Shown here in pieces: positions 1 through 5,538 of a stretch of 5,538 nucleotides of DNA. The DNA comes from an uncultured Thermoleophilia bacterium. Its GTDB lineage: Bacteria > Actinomycetota > Thermoleophilia > UBA2241. Below the pieces are notes generated by a model, which was not told where the DNA came from, did not search any database, and worked only from the letters and a program-made list of their open reading frames with translations. The stretch's first letter is position 1, and each line of letters opens with the position of its first letter. The position numbers were made by a program, and so were the translations under genes. Location: contig CAIWHY010000458.1 of assembly GCA_903912585.1 (NCBI GenBank), positions 1 through 5,538 of the forward strand. The letters run 5' to 3'.

Positions 1-102
1 GGCAAGCGCCCTAGCTCGCTCAAGCGTTGTCTTAGCCACCCCACCCGTGCCTCTGTCTCGTTGTTCGGCTGATTCGGCTCGCTCAGGTTCCTCACCCCCT
101 CC
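1..102 (-). other. Anomalous accD tail: fusion linker, frameshifted accD/next-gene junction, or start of a second gene
   Basis: Read in the accD frame, this stretch encodes residues 272-305: a Gly/Glu/Arg-rich linker and then KTTLERARALA, still open at the window edge. Codons here often end in A or T (GAA, CGA, TCA, CAA, AGA, CTT, GCT), unlike the G/C-ending codons just before. By hand count, about half of the third positions are G/C. The neighbouring frame, beginning with GTG at 93-95 (MRNLSEPNQPNNETEARVGW...), is also open to the edge and has about three quarters G/C third positions. The switch coincides with a run of five G (95-99 on the plus strand as C). One extra G would end accD as LLGGG followed by TGA, with a GTGA overlap onto the second frame, the same junction type as fabD/fabG. 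Alternatively this is the linker of an AccD-AccA fusion, a known arrangement. The data do not decide. Confidence 0.45.
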
Positions 103-915
103 CAGAAGTCGCAGGTAGTTGCCGACCTTGACGCGCAGGTCCTTGCGTTCGACCACCGCGTCGAGATGTCCCAGCTCGAGGTTGCGTTCCGCGCTGCCGA
201 AACCCTTGGGGAGCTGCTCGTGCGTCGTCTCGGCGATCACGCGCGGCCCGGTGAAGTAGAGCTGGGCACCGGGCTCGGCGATGCAGATGTCGGCCAGCGA
301 CGCGAAGCTCGCGACGACGCCGCCAGTGCAGGGGTCGACGAGCACCGCCACGAACGGCGCCGTGGCTTCGTTGATCAGGTCCACGGCGCAGCTCGTCTTG
401 GCCATCTGCATGAGGCTGAGGATTCCCTCCTGCATGCGCGCGCCGCCGGAGCTGCACACTGCCACGAGTGGCAGGTCCTCTCCGGCGGCCAGTTCGGCGG
501 TGCGCCAGAGCTTCTCGCCGACCACGCTGCCCATGCTGCCGCCCATGAAGCCGAAGTCCATCACGGCGAGCACGCAAGGCGTCCCGTCGATGCTGGCGAG
601 ACCAGTGACGATCGCCTCGTTGAGCCCGGTCTTGGCCTGCGCCTCGCGGACCCGCTCCGGGTAGGTCTCGAGATCGACGAAGCCGAGCGGATCGAGCGTG
701 CGGATGTTGGTCCACAGCTCGCGAAACGAGTCGTCGTCGACGAGCTGGCGGATGCGCTCGCGGGCGCTGAGGCGCGCGTGAAAGCCGCAGCTCGGGCAGA
801 CCATGAGGTTGTCGCGCACGTCGGCGATCTTCGCGTGGGCGCGGCACTTGAGACACTCCCACTCGGGCTTCACGGGGTCGCTGCTGCGGCGTTCGATCTC
901 GACGGTGACGTTCAT
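1..915 (-). CDS. accD: Acetyl-CoA carboxylase carboxyltransferase subunit beta (3' end outside window; possible fusion or frameshift at the tail)
   Basis: Beta half of the carboxyltransferase that moves CO2 from carboxybiotin to acetyl-CoA, giving malonyl-CoA for FASII in the cytoplasm. The frame runs from an ATG at 913-915 to base 1 without a stop (305 codons). A four-cysteine zinc ribbon of the AccD type is visible at C21, C24, C40 and C43 (CX2C-X15-CX2C). The crotonase-like core follows, with FMGGSMGSVVG (123-133), SSGGARMQEG (155-164), SLMQMAKTS (167-175), DPCTGGV (194-200) and GPRVI (223-227). The recognisable core ends near residue 271. Codons from 272 onward have a different character, described in the separate entry for 1-102. 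The start lies 21 bases after the fabF stop, in the same frame. I see no convincing Shine-Dalgarno (SD) site, so translation may depend on coupling to fabF. The family assignment is secure; the true C-terminus is not. Confidence 0.95.
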   Translation of the reverse strand, partial: MNVTVEIERRSSDPVKPEWECLKCRAHAKIADVRDNLMVCPSCGFHARLSARERIRQLVDDDSFRELWTNIRTLDPLGFVDLETYPERVREAQAKTGLNEAIVTGLASIDGTPCVLAVMDFGFMGGSMGSVVGEKLWRTAELAAGEDLPLVAVCSSGGARMQEGILSLMQMAKTSCAVDLINEATAPFVAVLVDPCTGGVVASFASLADICIAEPGAQLYFTGPRVIAETTHEQLPKGFGSAERNLELGHLDAVVERKDLRVKVGNYLRLLGGGEEPERAESAEQRDRGTGGVAKTTLERARALA

Positions 916-929
916 GGGCGCGGGGGCCG

Positions 930-945
930 GACGGCGCTAGCCGTC
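930..945 (-). promoter_or_regulatory. Small hairpin over the fabF stop codon
   Basis: On the transcribed strand GACGGC, TAGC, GCCGTC form a perfect 6-bp GC-rich stem with a four-base loop that holds most of the fabF TAG stop. No T run follows, so it is not a typical intrinsic terminator. It lies in the 21-base gap before accD, which lacks an obvious SD site. A role in mRNA processing or fabF-accD coupling is inference; short stems like this arise by chance in GC-rich DNA. Confidence 0.3.
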
Positions 946-2181
946 GTAGCGACGGAAGACCAGGGTCACGTTGTGGCCGCCGAAGCCGAAGCTGTTGCTG
1001 GCGGCCACGTCGACGCGCCGGAAGCGCGACTCGAGCGGCACGTAATCGAGGTCGCACTCCGGGTCCGGGTCGGTCAGGTTGATCGTGGGCGGGATCAGGC
1101 TGTTGACGATGGTGAGCACGGTGGCGACCGCCTCTATGGCGCCGGAGGCGCCGAGGCAGTGGCCGATCATCGACTTGTTGGAGGACACGGCGAGCTTGGC
1201 GGCGTGCGCGCCGAAGGCATCCTTGATGGCCTTGGTCTCGGCGGCGTCGCCGGCGCCGGTGGCCGTGCCGTGGGCGTTGATGTAGTCGACGTCGGCGGGC
1301 TTCATGCCGGCCTCTTCGAGGGCCATGACCATGGCGCGCGCCTGCGAGTGGCCGGTCTCGTCGGGAAGAGTCATGTGGAAGGCGTCCGAGCTCATCCCGG
1401 CTCCAGCGAGCTCGGCGTAGATGTGGGCGCCGCGGGCCTGGGCGTGCTCGAGGCTCTCGAGCACCAGGCAGCCGGCGCCCTCGCCGATCACAAAACCGTC
1501 GCGGGCGGAGTCGAAGGGCCGCGAGGCGCCGGCCGGATCGTCGTTGCGCAGGCTCAGCGCGCGGGCGGCCGCAAAGCCGCCGACGCCGACGGGGCTGATG
1601 GGCGCCTCGCTGCCGCCGGCGAACATCACTTCCGCGTCACCGTGACGGATGAGGCGCGCCGCGTAGGCGATGGCGTCCGAGCCTGCGGCGCAGGCGGTGC
1701 AGGTGGCGCTGAGCGGGCCTTTGGTCCCCAGCTCCAGCGAGACGTGCGCCGCTCCCATGTTGGGGATCATCATCGGCACGAGCAGCGGGTTGGTGCGGTC
1801 GGGGCCGCGCTCGATGAGCTTTTCGATCTCGCTCTGCAGCGTCTGCAGGCCGCCGACGCCGCTGCCGATGACCGCGCCGCAGCGCTCCGCCTCGAGGCGC
1901 GGGTCGAAGTCCGCGTCCGCGGCGGCGGTCTTGGCGGCGGCGACCGCGTAGCGCGAGAAGAGGTCCAGGCGGCGCACCTTACGCTTGTCGATGTAGTCCT
2001 CGGGGTCGAAGTCCTTGACCTCGGCCGCGATGTGCACCTTGAAGTCGGTGTGGTCGAAGCGCGTGATCTCGCCGACGCCGGAGTCGCCGGCCACGAGGCG
2101 GCGCCAGAACGTGCCGACGTCGTTGGCCAGCGGCGATATCACGCCGAGGCCCGTGACGACGACTCTGGTGAGTGCTGTCAT
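937..2181 (-). CDS. fabF: 3-oxoacyl-[ACP] synthase II (KAS II)
   Basis: Decarboxylating condensing enzyme that extends acyl-ACP with malonyl-ACP during elongation. The 414-residue protein matches the family length and has the complete thiolase-fold active site: Cys164 in TCTACAAGS, His304 in NAHGTATG, Lys336 in SNKSMIGH and His341. These sit one position after the E. coli FabF residues (163, 303, 335, 340), so the alignment is essentially gap-free across them. The C-terminal loop NSFGFGGHN (396-404) carries Phe400, the usual gating Phe. The N-terminus VVVTGLGVISPLA is typical. The ATG at 2179-2181 has GGAG at 2187-2190 with a 5-base spacer. It begins 21 bases after the fabG stop, where acpP is often found in other bacteria, and ends 21 bases before accD. 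The Cys-His-His set with Lys supports a chain-elongating KAS and not a chain-length factor. FabB is the alternative name, but the length and motifs favour FabF. Confidence 0.97.
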   Translation of the reverse strand: MTALTRVVVTGLGVISPLANDVGTFWRRLVAGDSGVGEITRFDHTDFKVHIAAEVKDFDPEDYIDKRKVRRLDLFSRYAVAAAKTAAADADFDPRLEAERCGAVIGSGVGGLQTLQSEIEKLIERGPDRTNPLLVPMMIPNMGAAHVSLELGTKGPLSATCTACAAGSDAIAYAARLIRHGDAEVMFAGGSEAPISPVGVGGFAAARALSLRNDDPAGASRPFDSARDGFVIGEGAGCLVLESLEHAQARGAHIYAELAGAGMSSDAFHMTLPDETGHSQARAMVMALEEAGMKPADVDYINAHGTATGAGDAAETKAIKDAFGAHAAKLAVSSNKSMIGHCLGASGAIEAVATVLTIVNSLIPPTINLTDPDPECDLDYVPLESRFRRVDVAASNSFGFGGHNVTLVFRRYDG

Positions 2182-2202
2182 CTGCGCTCCGCCGTCTCTC
2201 CG

Positions 2203-2954
2203 CTAGATGCCCAGGCCGCCGTCGACCGGCAGCACGACGCCCGTGATGAAGTGTGCCCGCGGCGAGGCCAGAAAGACGACGGCGTTGGCCACGTCCTCCG
2301 TGCTGCCGATGCTCTTGAGCGGTGTGGCGTCGACGATCAGCTTGCGCGTCTCCTCAGGCAGAGCCTGCGTCATGGGCGTGTCGATGTACCCCGGCGCGAT
2401 GGCGTTGACCCGCACGCCGCGAGCCCCCAGCTCCTTGGCCAGCGACTTGGTGAGGCCGATGATGCCGGCCTTGGCGGCGGCGTAGTTGGCCTGGCCCGCA
2501 TTGCCCCTGCGGCCGACCACGCTCGACAGATTGATGATACAGCCTGCACGGCGGCGGAACATCTTGCGCGCCGCCGCCTTGCTCACGAGGAACGTGCCGC
2601 GCAGGTGCGTGGCGATGACGCTGTCGAAGTCCGCCGGATCCATCAGCATCACGACGTTGTCGCGCGTGATGCCGGCGTTGTTGACGACCACGCCGAGCGG
2701 GCCGAGATCGGCCTCGGCGCGGTCGACCATTGCGTTGACCTGCTGCTCGTCGGAGACGTCGCCCATCACGACGAGGCCCTTGCGGCCCAGCCTTTCGATC
2801 TCGCCGACGACGGCCGCGCAGGCGGCTTCGTCCGCGAAGTCGTTGACGGCGACGTCCGCGCCCGCGGCCGCCAAGGCGAGCGCGATCTCACGCCCGATGC
2901 CTCGGCCGGCGCCGGTGACCAGCGCGACCGATCCGGTCAGGTCAAGCTCCACGC

Positions 2955-2958
<4 letters not shown>
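2203..2958 (-). CDS. fabG: 3-oxoacyl-[ACP] reductase, short-chain dehydrogenase/reductase (SDR) family, with atypical active-site and cofactor residues
   Basis: Reduces 3-oxoacyl-ACP to 3-hydroxyacyl-ACP after each condensation. The 251-residue classical SDR shows the Rossmann motif TGAGRGIG (15-22), NNAGITRDN (93-101), catalytic Ser146, Tyr159 and Lys163 (YAAAK), and the APGYIDTPMT loop. Two positions are unusual. The tetrad Asn that E. coli FabG has in ETNLSS is His118 here (ATHLRGTF). The end of beta-strand 2 reads VAVND with Asp40, a pattern associated with NAD(H) rather than NADP(H) in classical SDRs. Both resemble the dehydrogenase domain of peroxisomal multifunctional enzyme type 2. 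The context between fabD and fabF still makes a FASII reductase most likely. The GTG start at 2956-2958 overlaps the fabD TGA by 4 bases; a second in-frame GTG at 2950-2952 is also possible. Family certain, FabG role likely, cofactor inferred. Confidence 0.93.
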
Positions 2959-3884
<926 letters not shown>

Positions 3885-3885
3885 G

Positions 3886-3901
3886 ACGTCCTCCAGGACG
3901 T
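3886..3901 (-). promoter_or_regulatory. fabD ribosome binding site within a perfect small hairpin
   Basis: The transcribed strand reads ACGTCC, TGGA, GGACGT: a 6-bp stem with a four-base loop, ending two bases before the fabD ATG. The SD core GGAGG (3890-3894), 5 bases from the ATG, is split between loop and stem, so folding could partly hide it. The SD call is solid; a regulatory effect of the hairpin is inference. The rest of the 67-base fabH-fabD gap shows no convincing promoter. Confidence 0.5.
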
Positions 3902-3951
3902 GGTGTGGCGGTGTCGAGAGAGTTGATACCCGGAAGGCGAGATCGGCGCGG

Positions 3952-4959
3952 TCACAGCTCCCATTTGGTCAAGCACGAGCCCCACGTGAGCCCCGCGCCG
4001 AACCCGGCCATGAGCAGCATGTCACCCTTCTTGAGCCGGCCGTTCTGGCTCGCTTCGTGCAGGCAGATCGGGATCGACGCGCACGACGTGTTGCCGTAGC
4101 GGTCGAGATTGGCAAAGACCTGGCCCTCAGTGAAGCCGAGACGCCGCGCCGCCGTCTCGATGATGCGGATGTTGGCCTGGTGCGGCACGAACAGGTCGAC
4201 GTCCTCGACGGTGAGCCCCGCATCGTCGAGGACCTTCTGGCAGGAGCCGACGACGGTGCGCGTGGCGAACTTGAAGACCTCGCTACCGGTCATGTGCATC
4301 GTGTGGTCATGCACGCGGACCGTCTCGAAGCTGGCCGGCAGGCGGCTGCCGCCGGCGGGCACCAGCAGGCTGGGGGCGCCGCTGCCGTCGTTGCCGAGGT
4401 CGAAGCTGAAGATGCTGCCGTTGTCGGTCGGCTGGACGAGCACCGCGCCGGCGCCGTCGCCGAAGAGGACACAGGTGCTGCGGTCCTCCCAGTCCAGCAT
4501 CTTGCTGAGCACCTCGGCGCCGAGCACGAGGACATTCTGGTAGATGTTGGCCGAGACGAACGCCGTGGCGATGGCGAGGCCATAGACGAAACCGGTACAG
4601 CCGGCCTGGACGTCGAAGGCGCCGGCGCGGGTGGCGCCGATCCGGTCGGCGACGATCGACGCCGTCGCCGGCATGATGTGGTCGGGCGAGATCGTCGTGA
4701 CGATGACGAGGTCGAGCGCCTCGGGGTCGAAGCCGACCGATTCGAGGCAGCGGGTGGCGGCGAGTTCCGCAAGGTCGCTCGCCGCCTGGTCGACCCGGGC
4801 GATGCGCCGCTCGCGGATGCCGGTGCGCGTCAAGATCCACTCGTCGGACGTGTCCAGGAACTGCGAGATCTCGTCGTTGGTGAGCACGCGCTCCGGCACG
4901 TAGACGCCGAGCGCACTGATGCGGGCTCCGCGGACGAGACCGCGGCGGAGCCCGATCAC
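3952..4959 (-). CDS. fabH: 3-oxoacyl-[ACP] synthase III (KAS III), chain initiation
   Basis: Condenses a primer acyl-CoA with malonyl-ACP to start each fatty acid. The 335-residue protein has the KAS III Cys-His-Asn triad: Cys121 in DVQAGCTGF, His260 in VPHQANIR and Asn290 in YGNTSCAS. It also has the N-terminal SDEWILTRTGIRERR segment (38-52) that contacts CoA (Trp41) and the glycine-rich FGAGLTWGS near the C-terminus. The His-to-Asn spacing is the same as in E. coli FabH (30). The position of E. coli Phe87, which lines the primer pocket from the partner subunit, is Met96 here. The GTG start at 4957-4959 is chosen because GGAGG sits 7 bases upstream; this adds about eight residues before the usual FabH N-terminus. 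The gene follows fabZ after 46 bases. FabH, rather than a related polyketide or quinolone KAS III-like enzyme, is supported by the FASII neighbours. Confidence 0.97.
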   Translation of the reverse strand: MIGLRRGLVRGARISALGVYVPERVLTNDEISQFLDTSDEWILTRTGIRERRIARVDQAASDLAELAATRCLESVGFDPEALDLVIVTTISPDHIMPATASIVADRIGATRAGAFDVQAGCTGFVYGLAIATAFVSANIYQNVLVLGAEVLSKMLDWEDRSTCVLFGDGAGAVLVQPTDNGSIFSFDLGNDGSGAPSLLVPAGGSRLPASFETVRVHDHTMHMTGSEVFKFATRTVVGSCQKVLDDAGLTVEDVDLFVPHQANIRIIETAARRLGFTEGQVFANLDRYGNTSCASIPICLHEASQNGRLKKGDMLLMAGFGAGLTWGSCLTKWEL

Positions 4960-4966
4960 TGGTTTG

Positions 4967-4971
4967 CCTCC
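4967..4971 (-). promoter_or_regulatory. fabH ribosome binding site that decides the GTG start
   Basis: GGAGG on the transcribed strand, 7 bases before the GTG at 4957-4959. No other in-frame start nearby is as well placed. A six-codon ATG frame (MVEANQ) begins at 4976, overlaps this site, and stops at 4956-4958, giving a GTGA overlap with the fabH start. Confidence 0.8.
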
Positions 4972-5005
4972 ACCATGGGGCCGGTGCGCGAGGCCGGAAC
5001 GCCCG

Positions 5006-5538
5006 TCACAGCTTCGCCTCTCCGGCCTCGATGGCGGCGGCGTCGACGATGGCGAACATCAGCTCACCGCGGCAGGCGAGCTGCCCGTCCACGGTGGCCT
5101 TGACCTTGGCGCGACCCACGGGGCCGTGGACGGCGATGATCTCGGCCTCCAGGCGCATGGTGTCGCCAGGTTTGACGATCCGCTTGAAGCGCACCTTGTC
5201 GATGCCGGCGAAGAGGCCGATCTTGCCGGCCATGGGGCCGCCGGCCGGAGCGTCAGAGGTCGCGCCGGCCGAGTCGTCCGCTGCCCCGCGGGCCGGGTCG
5301 CCGCCGAGCGCCGCGCTCGCGGCCGCGATGGTCGCCGTCTGTGCCAGCGCCTCGACGATGAGCACGCCGGGCATCACGGGGTTGCCGGGGAAGTGCCCGG
5401 CGAACCAGAAGTCGTCGTCCCGGAGCGTCCTGCTGGCCACGCAGCGCACGCCCGGCTCGAGCTCATCGACCTCGTCGACGAGCAGGAACGGCGGGCGGTG
5501 CGGCAGCAGCGCCTCGATCTGCGCGCGGTCGAGCCTCA
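5006..5538 (-). CDS. fabZ: 3-hydroxyacyl-[ACP] dehydratase, first base of the start codon outside the window
   Basis: Hot-dog-fold dehydratase that converts 3-hydroxyacyl-ACP to trans-2-enoyl-ACP. The frame reads ?TG-AGG-CTC-GAC from the right edge, so the start codon is almost certainly the codon whose last two bases are 5537-5538, giving MRLDRAQIEALLPHRPPF and 177 residues. LLPHRPPFLLVD is the family N-terminal signature. Catalytic His49 lies in GHFPGNPVMPGV and Glu63 in VEALAQT, the same 14-residue spacing as E. coli FabZ. FAGIDKVRFKRIVKPGD (110-126) completes the core. Between Glu63 and FAGID there are about 22 more residues than in E. coli, rich in Ala, Gly, Asp and Ser (roughly 79-103), which explains the length above the usual 140-150. 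The second and third start-codon bases plus the next A read TGA, so an upstream gene could end there with a 4-base overlap. FabZ is preferred over FabA because of the motifs and context. Confidence 0.95.
   Translation of the reverse strand, partial: RLDRAQIEALLPHRPPFLLVDEVDELEPGVRCVASRTLRDDDFWFAGHFPGNPVMPGVLIVEALAQTATIAAASAALGGDPARGAADDSAGATSDAPAGGPMAGKIGLFAGIDKVRFKRIVKPGDTMRLEAEIIAVHGPVGRAKVKATVDGQLACRGELMFAIVDAAAIEAGEAKL
5231..5305 (-). other. Low-complexity insertion in FabZ
   Basis: Codons for residues about 79-103 of FabZ (from GGDPARG through AGGPM). The segment is dominated by Ala, Gly, Asp, Ser and Pro and has no counterpart in E. coli FabZ, which is about 22 residues shorter between the catalytic Glu and FAGID. 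It is in frame, keeps G/C-ending codons and is followed directly by an intact core, so it is probably a flexible surface loop rather than an error. Confidence 0.7.

Noticed and set aside
930..945. Intrinsic terminator after fabF
   Set aside because: The stem is only 6 bp, lies over the stop codon, and is followed by a C-rich stretch instead of a T run; accD follows at once.
92..1057. Minus-strand open frame of about 321 codons overlapping accD
   Set aside because: Arg-rich out-of-frame shadow of accD; the accD frame carries the zinc ribbon and all carboxyltransferase motifs. Only its TGA at 92-94 is of interest, as the stop accD would meet if the G run were one base longer.
3885..3951. Possible promoter in the fabH-fabD gap
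   Set aside because: A TATCAA-like hexamer is present on the transcribed strand, but there is no credible -35 at a suitable distance and both flanking genes look cotranscribed.

Overview
The window is a GC-rich bacterial chromosome segment (about two thirds G+C by eye). It carries a compact type II fatty-acid synthesis (FASII) cluster. All six recognisable genes lie on the minus strand and are read right to left in the order fabZ (5' end cut by a single base at the right edge), fabH, fabD, fabG, fabF, accD (3' end beyond the left edge). Spacing is operon-like: fabD and fabG overlap by 4 bases and the other gaps are 21 to 67 bases. No promoter, terminator, RNA gene, mobile element or CRISPR array could be supported. 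Strong G/C third-position bias, GTG starts and GGAGG-type ribosome sites fit a high-GC lineage. An actinobacterium of a deep-branching class is my best guess from gene order and protein style, but that is inference with low confidence.

Roles together: AccD is the beta carboxyltransferase subunit of acetyl-CoA carboxylase and helps make malonyl-CoA. FabD moves malonyl to acyl carrier protein (ACP). FabH starts chains by condensing an acyl-CoA with malonyl-ACP, and FabF performs later condensations. FabG reduces the 3-oxo group and FabZ dehydrates the 3-hydroxyacyl-ACP. Enoyl-ACP reductase is not in the window. Neither is acpP, which often sits between fabG and fabF; here that gap is only 21 bases.

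This is a housekeeping pathway and I found no new system. The points worth a second look are specific. The left-edge tail of accD (about bases 1-102) changes codon use abruptly and has a better coding signature in another frame, which suggests either an AccD-AccA fusion linker or a lost base in a G run. FabG has His in place of the usual active-site Asn and an Asp at the cofactor-selecting position. FabH has Met at the Phe gate position. FabZ carries a roughly 22-residue Ala/Gly/Asp/Ser-rich insertion. Two small perfect hairpins lie at gene junctions, and fabD contains a short AT-rich codon island.
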